This document shows, piece by piece, positions 11,438 through 21,561 of a DNA stretch of 49,740 bases. Both the position numbers and the translations under genes were made by a program. The DNA comes from Chara braunii (taxonomy: Eukaryota > Streptophyta > Charophyceae > Charales > Characeae). Where the stretch lies: the NCBI GenBank assembly GCA_003427395.1, contig BFEA01000597.1:526707-576446 (forward strand), in the 5' to 3' direction. Below the pieces are notes generated by a model that saw only the letters and a list, made by a program, of their open reading frames with translations, was not told the origin of the DNA and did not search any database. Position 1 is the stretch's first letter. Each line of letters starts with the position of its first letter.

Positions 11438-12549
11438 TGCAAGGGCCCCGACTGTTCACACTTGCTGGAGTGTCTCATTTGCATGCACACATGTCACCAA
11501 ACACAGATAGGATAGCGTCACACAAAGTTCAAAGTTGAGATGACAGAAGACCAAGTAGTGCAACTTATATTATCAAAAATCACGTTATACAAGAGTATCC
11601 AAGTTCAAGAGTCCAGCGCCCAAGGTATATAAGTCTCCCCTTCGTTCCAATATACACACAGAGCCCGACTTAGCCAGCGCTTGTTCCAGATCTCAAGAAT
11701 GGCGCCAACAGGTAGGTTTCCACCATAACCAGTGTCTCCACCTGTCTTCACTCTCCCTTGTTCTCTCCTCTCAAGATCTCTACCCCGGTTCCCCTTGTCT
11801 CTTCTTACATGCACACTCCCTGTCTACACGGATCTACTCAGAATGCCTCTCACTAATGTACTAACACTAACCCTGGTAATACTACTAAGACTAGCTCTGC
11901 CTGGCGCAGCTATGGCTTGCTGTAGCCCGCGCAGCTTCTTCTTCTGCCAGCGCTTCCTCCCTGCACCTTAGCACACAAGTGCCTCAGCACTTCCACGCAT
12001 CAATGCTCATGGGGATCTGCCTTGTGGGGAGTCTGCCTCGTTTCTTATAGTGCTGGCCTCCCCTGGCGAGGTCTGAATTCAGTCTTTGTTGGTCTCTTTC
12101 CTAGTCCCGGCCTCTGTGCTGTGTGCCACAGTTCCTTTTCCTCAGGTTCCACTGCTGCTGCGGCCTTCACGCCTCAATTTCGGACTGCAAACCTGAATCT
12201 GGACTTCTCCTTTGATTGGAATCCTGACTGGGATTCAACCTTTTGACTTCCTTTTGAAAGGACACACCTGCTATACGTACAGACATACATTTTACACGAA
12301 CATACACCTATACTGCACGAACAGACACAACTTTTGCATGAACAAACATGGACTGCACATCCCCTGGATGAACAGTTGTGTTTGAACACTGCGACTGTTC
12401 GTCCAGGGCACAACTTTTGACCTTTGAATGTGCCTTTTGACCCAAAGAACATACCTGTTGATCTGCTTTTCACGAGTTGGGGGGTCTGGCGAGTGACCCC
12501 TTTATGCTGCACTTCTCAAACAGGGTCTGAATCAGGTAAAGGCCTTTTT
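11438..12549 (-). repeat. Element A 5' LTR (right copy)
   Basis: Direct repeat of 4366-5509 and next to the primer site, so it is the 5' LTR of this minus-strand element. A TATATA core at 11626-11631 lies about 190 bases from the LTR end, a plausible place for the promoter. It ends in TTTTT at 12549, followed by the target duplication ACTGT. Confidence 0.88.
11626..11631 (-). promoter_or_regulatory. Possible TATA box in the A LTR
   Basis: TATATA inside CTTATATACC on the minus strand. The same site is kept in the left LTR at about 4541-4546. The distance to the LTR end would leave a short R-U5 segment. No start site can be shown from sequence alone. Confidence 0.35.
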
Positions 12550-12626
12550 ACTGTGATACATTTTGGCCTTCAATGTGATTGTGCAATCTGCTTATTGTCA
12601 TCTCGTTATTGCTCATTTTCCTTGCA
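12550..12626 (+). mobile_element. Element C 5' LTR, right part
   Basis: Resumes the C LTR after insertion A, starting with the target duplicate ACTGT. It aligns with the end of the E LTR (GTGATTxTGCAATCTG ... TTTCCTTGCA) and ends with CA at 12626, three bases before a primer site. Confidence 0.75.
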
Positions 12627-12629
12627 ATT

Positions 12630-12641
12630 TGGTATCGGAGT
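12630..12641 (+). promoter_or_regulatory. Element C primer-binding site
   Basis: TGGTATCGGAGT, close to the initiator tRNA-Met complement TGGTATCAGAGC. E has the exact match at the homologous place, which confirms the assignment. Confidence 0.8.
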
Positions 12642-13892
12642 TGGTTTAAACTGTGCTCATTGGTTCTTCGCAATAGTTGTTCGGTGCTTCGCATGAGGTG
12701 TGGGGCAGTGATAAGGCTTGGGCGAGGAATGTAAGGCGGCCCAGGGTCGTGTGGGCGCGTCAGGAAGCTATGTGGTGACATTAGGGGTGTACGCTGGATG
12801 ATGAGAGCTCGCAGATGTGGCATTTAAGCCGAGGTGGAACTGCATTCTGCTGTTGGTTGTGCCGAGGCAAAGACTGGTCATCATAAATGCACATCAGGTT
12901 GCCGATGAGAAATCTGTGATTGCGGGCAGCATTATGAGCTACTTTGCTCTCTTCCTTATCTACCCTCTCCATTACTTCTTACCGTGAGGAAGTGAGTTCC
13001 GTCTTGAAAGTCCTCTCAATGTGAGGTGTCGCAAGCGCTCAACCTTGATAGTCGACATTCTTCCTGGGCAGTACGCTGGTGGGAGACGGGCGATGCCTCT
13101 GAAGGGCACTAGACGAAGCGCTCGGGTCACGGTCACCATGCCAACCCGCTGGGACTAGTACACGCATGCTTTGCCGCAAGTCCTTGGTTTTGCTGCTGCG
13201 CAATGGAGGTCATGCAGGGCATGCCAGCCGAGGTCATGCAGGGCATGCCAGCCCTTTGAACAAACGCTTTCGAGACCGTCTTTAAATATTTCTGGCGGGG
13301 ACTCTGTGTTGACTCTGGCTGTGATCGTCGTCCTGATTGCGACGTTAAATAATTCCTGAGGACCATGGGGGTTGTCCTAAAACTGCCTCTTGATCAGCCA
13401 GATCAAACCGGGTGTAACGCTCGTTGCATGCAGGGATAAATCAGGTGCAGGGGCAGGCAGGTGCGGAGTAGACTTGGGGCACAAGGGTGGGCCAGATTGC
13501 ACACCTTCAGACACGCTGCTCAATCAGTTGCATAGGGCATTGACACAAAGAGACTACTCAAGAGGGATACAGGGAAAGGGTCGGATTCCGGTAACTGTTC
13601 GATGTGGCACTAAATAGATAAACTGCCATCCAGCATACATCTCCGCAGGAGATGTTATTTTTATTTTTGATTATTTCGTTGTTACGGACTTGTCTAACAA
13701 CGGACAGACAGCTGCAGATTGAGTAGTATATTCTTTGCTGCATGGCAATCTGTATTAGAGTAATCTAAAAATAGATTTAACATTCCTTGTAGGACCTGAC
13801 ATTGGTTGACACTTAACTACCTAACTGTTTCTGTCCAGGCCGAGGCAAACCGAAATTAGTTGTGAATCATACTCAGTTGTGTGTCATGCTGA
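12642..13892 (+). other. Element C leader, first part
   Basis: Non-coding and clearly homologous to the E leader (43076-44180): GATGAGAG...CAGATGTGGCAT, GAGAAATCTGTG, TGTGAGGAAGTGAGT, GGTCACGGTCACCATGCCAACCC and others occur in the same order. A well-kept block at 13321-13405 ends in the palindrome TGATCA. The leader is interrupted by element B after 13892. The last four bases CTGA are duplicated at 23152-23155. Confidence 0.8.
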
Positions 13893-15065
13893 TGTGGCAT
13901 ACTGAGCCACACGCGCCCCAGTTAGGGCCCGGTTCCAAACAGGCAGGGTACGCTTGAGGGACGACGGTTCAGATGAGGCCAGATGGGCCTGGACCACGGC
14001 GGATCAGGCAGGCCCAAGCCAAACAGCCACAAGGCCGGTACCGGTCCAGCCTAGGACCCACCGACAACGGTTCAGAGGCTGCCACAGTTTAGGCGCCAAC
14101 CAGTTTCAGAACTGGACCGTTCATCTGGATCAACGGTCCAGGCCGGTAGGTACCAGCGAGTAGGAGGCCGGCCCAACACTACAAAAGGCTGGGTACCAGC
14201 CTCAGTAGTGAGGTTAGTAAGGCTAGAGGTTAGTCTTCAGGATTAGCGCATCAGTGCAGCGTTAACTCTTAGCACGATGCTGCAGCACAGCGAGGAGCGG
14301 CCAGACAGCGAGGCTCAGTGGCGAGCGGATTAACGCAGCACTTGGGCGCAGCGCCAGTTACCGGCCCAGCCCCTTGCAGCGCCTTAACGACGGACCAGGT
14401 ATCCGAAAGGAAGGCTTCGCCTTCCCTCCCTCTTCTTCTCCATCGCTCCTCTCTCCTCTCTCTCTCTCTTTCTCTCCTCCTACCTTCTCAGTCTAAGTCT
14501 ACTTCTACTTCTCCTACAGGATTACTGCAGTATGGGAGATGGTTGCGAGTTCTGATGACATCTGAGACAGCGACCTTGAGACTACGAGTTGAGGACTATT
14601 TGAGGTTCTGATTTCATCTTCCTTCCGGAGAGGTACTTGACATTGTGAAATCGATATCTGAGACATTGTGAGACTTGGTATTCGCAACATTTCAGATTTT
14701 CGTCATTTCTGACATTTCAAGATACTATCTTTGGAGACATTCAGTTGACGTCATATTCCCCTCTCCTCCTCCTTTCGTCTCTCTCTCTCTCCCTTCGTCT
14801 GTGGATGATCTCAGTCCCCGGCCTTTCGTCTCTCTCCCTCTCTCCCTTCGTCTGTGGATGATCTTTGTCCCTGGCCTTTCGTCTATGTTTGAGGCCAGGG
14901 CATTCACACCCCTCATGAATGTTTGAGAGTGTTCGATTGCAGTCCGAGTCAGGTCTGAGTCAGTCCAAGGTATCTCAAGTCTTCCGCTTGCATTTGTATC
15001 AACTCTGTAGTATCTGGTCGGTTCTGGGAATCTGTGCCATGACTGTGTTTCACGAGTATGCAACA
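13893..15065 (+). repeat. Element B 5' LTR
   Basis: Starts TGTGGCATACTGAGCC and ends TATGCAACA, with TG...CA termini. It matches 22028-23151 closely. It has an extra copy of a pyrimidine-rich segment (TTCGTCTGTGGATGATCT) at about 14820-14880 that the right LTR has only once. Confidence 0.93.
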
Positions 15066-15068
15066 GTT

Positions 15069-15080
15069 TGGTATCGGAGC
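15069..15080 (+). promoter_or_regulatory. Element B primer-binding site
   Basis: TGGTATCGGAGC, one mismatch from the initiator tRNA-Met complement, three bases after the LTR end. Confidence 0.88.
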
Positions 15081-15107
15081 AGACCAGCATTGGATGACTC
15101 ACCATTA

Positions 15108-15146
<39 letters not shown>

Positions 15147-15969
15147 ATCAATACCTGCACTCTGTTATCATTAAATCGCAAGTTCCAATTTTTTTTTTTT
15201 TCTCGTACTTTCATGGTTAATTCGGTCGTTAAAATTATAGTTTTAGGTTTGTGACATTTCTCCATATCGTGCAATTAGGAAATCGCTAATCACGAGTAAA
15301 CCTAATTAGCGCTAATTAGGGTTAGTCCTAACCTAATCTAAACGACCTACCTAACCTATACGACGTAAGTGCCAGCCAGGCACCGCTCCAATCAAGGCTG
15401 ATCGGGCCTGAGCAAGGCCATATTCGAACTGCAACTTCACGAAACTTTCACTTTTTGCAAACTGCATCTTTTTTTGCGTTTGAAAGGTTGAATCTTTCCA
15501 GCAAATTGTGTATCTTCCTGCTACCATTTATCTCTACTAAATGAGTGACCTCGTGATGATGCTAAATTCTTCCGACGAAATTTTGTGAAAATTTTGAAAG
15601 TTATGTCTAAATGTTTAAACTTGCTTAAACTTATTCATGTCATTGATGCAAATTTAAATATTCTTGATTAAATATTTAACGTTTGTGAAATTCATTATTG
15701 CAAATGTAAATATTCGTTAATCAAGTATTTAATCTTTTGGCCGAAATTAAAATTTTATTTATTCCAATTTTTCGATTAAAATTTTATTTAATTTCCCAAA
15801 ATTCGAAAATTCGTCGGGGGGGGTGGGGGTGGGGGGGGGGATTTTTTTCTCTTGATTAGTGTCAAGGTCAAGGAGGAACGGGACTGTCTGTGCATTGCTT
15901 GCCTGCCCTCCCTTCTTCGCACCCCTACTTTCTCTTTCCTCCTCTAGGTCCTACGGACTGCAGTCTCCG
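15081..15969 (+). other. Element B leader with microsatellite, AT-rich and G-run segments
   Basis: Non-coding. It holds a (TTGA)n microsatellite at about 15109-15147, a T-run at 15189-15201, an AT-rich stretch (15540-15810) with repeated AAATTTTATTTA words, and a G-rich run at 15816-15840 that could form a quadruplex in the sense-strand RNA. No open frame of note. Confidence 0.75.
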
Positions 15970-16129
15970 GACACGTCAGCACAGTGACACGTCAACACAG
16001 TGACACGTCAACACAGTGACACGTCAGCAGAGTGCCACGTCAGCAGAGTGCCACGTCAGCAAAGTGCCACGTCAACAAAGTGCCACGTCAGCAAAGTGCC
16101 ACGCCAGCAGAGTGCCATGTCAGCAGCAA
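15970..16129 (+). repeat. 16-bp tandem array with ACGTCA boxes, upstream of gag
   Basis: Ten head-to-tail units of 16 bp. The first four read GACACGTCA(A/G)CA(C/G)AGT and the next read GCCACGTCA(A/G)CA(A/G)AGT. Eight units keep the core ACGTCA, so the complement has TGACGTG(G/T), a plant bZIP-type site. The ninth has ACGCCA and the tenth ATGTCA. The array stops 18 bases before the gag start. Because 16 is not a multiple of three, the open frame across it is not a protein repeat. Confidence 0.9.
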
Positions 16130-16147
16130 CGAGCAGCAGGACACTAA

Positions 16148-17990
16148 ATGCGCCGCAGCCAACGATTGGCTGAGCGCGAATCCAAGGCAGCCAAGCCCCA
16201 ACAGGGACCCAAGGCACCGCAGATCCCGCGCAAGCGACGCACAGCCATGGCTGCAGCAGCCGGCTACGCTGACAGCAACATGCCAGGCAGTCCCAAGAGG
16301 CCGGTTCCCCCTCCTGTGCCAGTTCAACAGGCAAATGAAGACGCACTCGCGTTTCTCGAGCGTCTCCAACAGTATACGGAGACCAATGCCACCGAACTCC
16401 GCACATGGGAGAAGGAGAATGCCGCCCGACGGGAAGCCATGCGACTCCAACAAGAAGCGGAACAGGCAGCGCGTCAGCAGGACGCTGCCGACTCTGCAGC
16501 AGCCGCAGGGCTGCAGCAGCAGCAGCTCGAGGCAAGTCAAACTCAGGCTCGGTACCAGGCTGCCATGAACCTTCTCAACGAAGAAGCCGCATACGACAGA
16601 GTACTCCGACAACAGCACTTCCGAGCAACTGAGGAGCAAGAAGAACCGACCAAGGACGAGAGAAACAGGGAAACTACAGCAGTCTTGATTGAGAACCTGT
16701 TGTACACGTGCAATTGGCAGCAACGTGAACTGTTGGCTATGCGGCAGGTCCTCATCCGCCATGAAGGCAACTTCAAGGCAATGGATCAGAACATCACTGC
16801 CCTGCAGGCCGACACCGGCATGCTGCAGGCCGCCGACAGCCAACAGCAGGCCATCAACGACCGACTGCAGGACTCCGTCGATGCCGGGATGGCACGACTG
16901 TCCGCAGTCGAGTCAACGGCGGTGCAGTTTCGGACAGCAGCCCAGCTTTGGCCACTCAAGCCAAACAGCTTGATGAGCGGATCAATCACATCGTCGCATC
17001 CCTTGGCGACATCAGCAAGTTTGTCGGAACCTCGACAGTCAGCAGTCAATTGAAGACGCTCAGCGAGCAAGTCCAGCAACGAGCGGCCGCCAAGGAATGG
17101 AAGATGCCGAACTTCAACATCGAGAAGTTCGACGATTACCATAAGACCAATCCGCTGCAATGGTGGATGGCGTTCAACGCAGAGGCCGACGTACATCATA
17201 CTCCGCCCCTACGGCGGATGGACGCATTGTACCTCCAACTTATAGGCAGGGCGCAAACATTCATGACGCACATGCCCGTCACGCTCGAATGTACCAACGC
17301 CACCCTCCACACGAAGATCACGTGGGAGGAGTTTGAAAAGAAGTGGAAGACCCGGTTCATGGTGAACAATGACAAGCGTCACACCTTGAACAAGATCTTC
17401 CGCATCTTCCAAGGCCAGCAACCTTCACGGGAATGGCTGACGGAGTGGCAAAGACTTGTCGCCACCCCGGAGTTGAACCTGCCGTTCAACTCAATCCGAG
17501 GCGAGTTCTTCGCCCGATCTTGCGACGCCTTGACAGCTGCTTTCGGCAGCGAATTCGAGTATAAGAACTTTGACGACATGATCGCCAAAACTAGAGAGCT
17601 TATACAAGGTAACCGGCATGCGGCTAACGAGGCCCGCCAACAGCCCGGTTACGTGGAGAAAGGCAAGGGACAACGGACGCCGCAAGTAGCAGCAGTCCAG
17701 CAAGGACAGGTGAGGACCCCACAGCCGCGTCTACATCAAGTGACGGAGATGTGGCGGCAGCGATACCACCGCAACGCTCAAGACCCCGAGGGGGAAAACA
17801 AAAGGCGAAACCAGCGTCGGCGGATGGAGCACGACATGCACCATGGACGAAATTTGGCATTACCGAAGAAATGTTTAAGTTGCGACAGAAATGGTCATGT
17901 TGTTTGTGGTGCAACAACACCAAACACATCACCAGTGCCTGCCTCGACAAGGACAAGGAAAATGTCAAGCGTTCGGACTCGGGAAACTGA
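16148..17990 (+). pseudogene. gag: Element B gag
   Basis: Starts at ATG 16148 (MRRSQRLAERESK). The N-terminal 250 codons are Gln/Ala-rich coiled coil. A frameshift near 16950-17050 passes to the capsid part (NIEKFDDYHKTNPLQWWMAF ... LYLQLIGRAQTFMTHM ... WEEFEKKWKTRF ... EWLTEWQRLVATPEL), a typical retrotransposon Gag. A one-base loss near 17705 relative to copy F shifts the frame again before the CCHC knuckle CLWCNNTKHITSAC (CX2CX4HX4C), which is intact. Gag ends at TGA 17988-17990 directly after a slippery heptamer. Two frameshifts make it non-functional. Confidence 0.88.
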
Positions 17991-18022
17991 GCACCGCGGG
18001 AAGTGCAGCGACAGCATTTCCC
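17981..18022 (+). promoter_or_regulatory. Candidate -1 frameshift signal of B: GGGAAAC, UGA, possible pseudoknot
   Basis: In gag phase the codons are TCG GGA AAC TGA, with the heptamer G GGA AAC at 17981-17987. Slipping back one base gives CTG AGC ACC GCG, which opens pol (LSTAGSAAT). Downstream, GCAC (17991-17994) can pair with GTGC (18003-18006), and GGGAA (17998-18002) with TTCCC (18018-18022). Together these form an H-type pseudoknot. The spacer is only three bases, shorter than usual. Confidence 0.65.
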
Positions 18023-18715
18023 AGTCCGCCAAAGTCGGCTGCCTTGCTAGCAGCCTCTCTCACATCCGGGGACACCGCGGTAGTCGCAAGTTCTTGCGTT
18101 GAGTTTGAGAACTATGCTGTCGAGCTGGTCCCACCATTGAACCAGCCTCTCCACGTGCAAGATTCAAGCGCATGCACGGCAGTTCCGTCGTCGGACAACG
18201 AACCGGTTGTTTCGCCAGCCCTATCACCGGAGGATCCGTCAACTTGGGCGAGTCTTGAGGAACTCGACCCGTTGACGGTTGAGGACTTCCAATGGTTGCC
18301 TCTTCCCTCCACCGGTTCTTTGCCAACTCCGCATTGCAATGCCTTAATGGCACATCTACGCGAATACTTGCACGTTGCAGTACCACCTCGGTCGACGGAC
18401 GGCGGAGTAGCGGTTTTTGACCTTCGTAACTATCTTGCGAAGATCGACCGCGAGTACGCAACGCAACGGTACGTCGACAACGACGCACCGCTCCTCTACA
18501 TCCGCATTCAGATCGAAAGGTGACCTGCAGTGCCTTGATCGATTGCGGAGCGACTCGCAACTACATCAGCCAAGACTTCATGGCATGCGCCGGGCTTGGC
18601 CCGCGCGTTCGAAGGAAAAGTCAGCCTACGCACGTCACGTTGGCCGATGTTCATACGCAAAAGTCAATCGACAGATGCGTTGACTCGGTGCCGTGTACTT
18701 TGCCCCGCTAGCATG
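17988..18715 (+). pseudogene. pol: Element B pol: linker and aspartic protease
   Basis: The -1 frame after gag opens with a Ser/Thr/Pro-rich linker of about 170 residues (ending STDGGVAVFDLRNYLAKIDR). It then enters the protease (DNDAPLLYIRIQI). A one-base loss at about 18522 relative to copy F shifts the frame just before the catalytic motif, which in the shifted frame is ALIDCGATRNYIS. The catalytic triad is therefore D-C-G-A, not D-S/T-G-A. A further shift near 18690 precedes YFAPLACEAVSFDILDTKFD and the ILGMSWL hydrophobic motif. Confidence 0.82.
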
Positions 18716-19833
18716 CGAGGCCGTGTCTTTCGACATATTGGACACCAAGTTTGATATGATCCTAGGCATGTCGTGGCTGCAAAACGAAGACCATCCGGTG
18801 AACTTCCATCGACGCACCGTTCACGTTCGTGATCGGCGCGGCGAACTAGTCCCGTGTACAGTGCCGCTTCCTCGTCCTTCGATTGGTTGTCACGTGGTAT
18901 CCGTGGCGAGCATTCGCCAATCCCTCCGGCGGAAGGACATCGAGGAGATGGGCATATGTTTTCTTCACGCCCTCCCACCCGGTGATCAGCCCAAGACGGA
19001 TACGGTGGACCCACACATCATTGAGCTGTTGGACAGCTATGAGGATGTCTTTCAAGCTCCCGCCGGAGTCATACCGGATCGGCCCATACGCCACGGGATC
19101 ACTCTCGAGGACGGTGCCGTACCTCCGCACGGTGCTTCGGGCACAAGTAGACGACCTCTTGGCCAAGGGATGGATTCGCCCTAGCTGTTCGCTATACGGT
19201 GCTCCCGTTCTCTTCGTCCGGAAGAAGAACAAGGACCTTCGTTTGTGCATCGACTATCGGAAACTTAACGCGCAAACTATGAAGAACGCCGACCCTCTCC
19301 CTCGGATCGATGATCTTCTCGAGCGACTAGGCGGCGCCAAGTACTTCTCGAAGCTTGACCTCAAGTCCGGATGTCACCAGATCGAGATCCAGCCAAGAGA
19401 TCGGTACAAGACCACTTTCAAGACGCGGTATGGGCATTTTGAGTGGATCGTCATGCCTTTCAGTCTCACCAACGCCCAGGCTACTTTCCAAGCGGCTATG
19501 ACGACGGAATTCTACGACTTACACGACCGCACCGTGCTCATTTACCTCGATGACATCTTGGTTTATAGCTGGACGTTGGACGAGCATCTCGAGCACCTTC
19601 GCGCCGTTTTGGAGCGGCTTCGAATCGCCAAGTACAAGGCGAACCGCGACAAGTGCGAGTTTGCCCAGCAAGAGCTGGAGTACTTAGGCCATTACGTTAC
19701 GCCGCAAGGCATTCGTTCGCTCGCGGACAAGGTACAAGCCATTCAAGATTGGTCGGACCTCAAGTGTACTACCGACATCCGCTCCTTTCTCAACTTGGCA
19801 TCATACTACATGCGCTTCATCAAAGGATTTTAA
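18716..19833 (+). pseudogene. pol: Element B reverse transcriptase
   Basis: Palm and fingers are recognisable: [77 protein letters not shown] and the catalytic YLDDILVYS. About 38 bp are missing near 19130 relative to F, removing the YRMSEEEL entry motif and shifting frame. The thumb continues to SFLNLASYYMRFIKGF, then TAA 19831-19833 where CAA (Gln) is expected. FGLTNAP, usually invariant, reads FSLTNAQ here. The copy cannot make active RT. Confidence 0.88.
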
Positions 19834-19848
19834 CATATCGCTACACCA

Positions 19849-20334
19849 TTGTCGCGACTTCAGTCCCCCTTCGTGCCTTTCGAGTTCAGCGACGAAGCCC
19901 GGCATGCGTTTCACATGCTAAAGACGACTTTGCTTCAAGCTCCCGTCTTAAGCATCTATGACCCGACCTTGCCTACCAAAGTGACTACGGACGCTTCCGG
20001 TTACGGCATTGGCGCGGTTGTGGAACAGCATGACAGCACAGATTGGCATGCGGTTGAGTACTTCAGCCAAAAGGTGCCGCCCATCAACACTCTGGATGAT
20101 GCGAGGAAGAAGGAAATCCTAGCTTTTGTCACCGTACTTAAGCGTTGGCGTCACTTTCTCCTCGGGCGTCGGCGTTTCATATGGGCAATGGACAACAATC
20201 CGTTGACGTATTACAAGACACAAGACACGGTGAGCAGCACGATCGGTCGATGGATGTACTTCATTGACCAATTCGACTTCACCTCCAAGCACATTCCGGG
20301 TTCCTCGAACAAGGCAGCGGATGCTCTCTCGTGA
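19849..20334 (+). pseudogene. pol: Element B RNase H
   Basis: Same frame as RT. Motifs: TTDASGYGIGAVVEQHD (first Asp), INTLDDARKKEILAFVTVLK (Glu), LLGRRRFIWAMDNNPLTY (Asp), SNKAADALS (last Asp). It degrades the RNA strand of the RNA:DNA hybrid during reverse transcription. It ends at TGA 20332-20334, exactly where a CGA (Arg) codon of the usual ADALSRR motif would be. The frame stays open past it into integrase, and copy F has the same TGA. Confidence 0.88.
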
Positions 20335-20352
20335 AGACCTGATCTTTGCGCC

Positions 20353-21479
20353 TTGGTGCACTCCACATTCGGCCTCGACGAGAACCTGCAACAGCACTTC
20401 GTAAATGGCTACAAGTCGGATCCGGGATTCTCCACACTCTATGCGGACTTATCATCGGATCAATCGCCAGCAAGCAACTATCGCATTGTCCACGGCTACT
20501 TGCTTCTTCATACACTAGGCAAGGACTTGTTCTGTGTTCCCCAAGACCGCATCTTGCGCACTCGCAACCTTGGCGAATTCCACGATTCGTGGCTGGTGGG
20601 ACACCTTGGCGTCGCACGCACACTAGCACGACTCCGCAAGCGATTTCACTGGCCGGACATCATCAGCGACGTCAACCGGTACATTCAATCATGCGCAGTT
20701 TGCCACCGGAACAAAGGGCGCCATCAGCTCCCGTACGGTGAACTGAAACCATTGCCGATTCCTCAGACACCGGGTCTCTCCATTGCTATGGATGTGACCG
20801 GTCCTTTCCCTCGCGATCGCCTTGGTCATGATGGTATTCTCACGGTCGTTGACCGTTTGAGCAAGTACGCTCGATTTCTTCCATGCAAGTATCATGCCAC
20901 GGCTCCCAAGCTCGCACGACTTTTGCATACCGGCTGGTTTTGCAGCCACGGCGTTCCGGAAGACATCGTCAGCGACCGCGACACTCGTTTCATGTCGGCC
21001 TTTTGGACGACACTCCTGGTGGAATCCGGCACCAGCATGAAACCGAGTTCTGCACGGCATCCTCAAACTGATAGGCAAACTGAACGTGCGCACCAGACTG
21101 CGCAGATGATGCTTCGCACACTCATCCGCCCGGGTCAGAAGGACTGGGTTGACCGCCTTCCCGACATCGAGTTCGCCTACAACACTTCGGTGCACCCGGC
21201 GATTGGCGTGACTCCATTCGAGTTGCACCATGGTGGACGGAAAGGACGTATCTTCGCAAACATTTTGCTTCCACGGGCTGCCGATATAGACGCTGCTTGC
21301 TCCCCCGCTTCTACACGGAAGTACAGGGAATTGCTGGCCAAAGCCCGCACAAACATGCAAAAGGCTCAGGTGCGTATGCAGCAACAAGCGAACCGGCGTC
21401 GCATCCCATGTCCAATTCGCGCTGGTGACCTAGTTTGGGTCGCCTCCGAGGAATTCGCGCTCGAGCAGGACGTCTCGCG
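20353..21479 (+). pseudogene. pol: Element B integrase
   Basis: In the same frame as RNase H. The HHCC zinc domain (FHDSWLVGHLGVARTLARL ... CAVCHRNK) is followed by the catalytic core: MDVTGPFPRD (first Asp), VSDRDTRFMSAF (second Asp) and SARHPQTDRQTERAHQ, with the catalytic Glu in QTER. The G of the usual QTDGQTER is R here (F keeps G). The core continues through WVDRLPDIEFAYNTSVHPAIG. The frame runs to the N at 21480, where sequence is duplicated. Confidence 0.88.
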
Positions 21480-21561
21480 NTCGCATCCCATGTCCAATTC
21501 GCGCTGGTGACCTAGTTTGGGTCGCCTCCGAGGAATTCGCGCTCGAGCAGGACGTCTCGCG
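21399..21561 (+). other. 81-bp exact duplication around a single N (assembly join)
   Basis: Bases 21399-21479 and 21481-21561 are identical, with one N at 21480 between them. The homologous place in F (34064-34144) has the segment once. This looks like two contig ends with an 81-base overlap joined by a placeholder N, not biology. The join breaks the integrase frame artificially. Confidence 0.9.

Larger units (their letters stand above)
4366..12549 (-). mobile_element. Element A: full-length but defective Ty3/gypsy chromovirus
   Basis: An 8.2-kb LTR retrotransposon lying on the minus strand. It has two LTRs of about 1.1 kb, a primer site next to the right LTR, and gag, protease, RT/RNase H, integrase and a chromodomain-like tail in that order from right to left. 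A 5-bp duplication ACTGT flanks it. It sits inside the 5' LTR of element C, so it is younger than C. RT has lost its central palm and its thumb/connection, and several frames are shifted, so it cannot be autonomous. The LTRs differ only slightly by eye, mainly by two small indels, which suggests a fairly recent insertion. Confidence 0.9.

Noticed and set aside
16056-16843. Long minus-strand frames opposite the B gag
   Set aside because: They are shadows of a GC-rich gag frame and the 16-bp array. No motifs.
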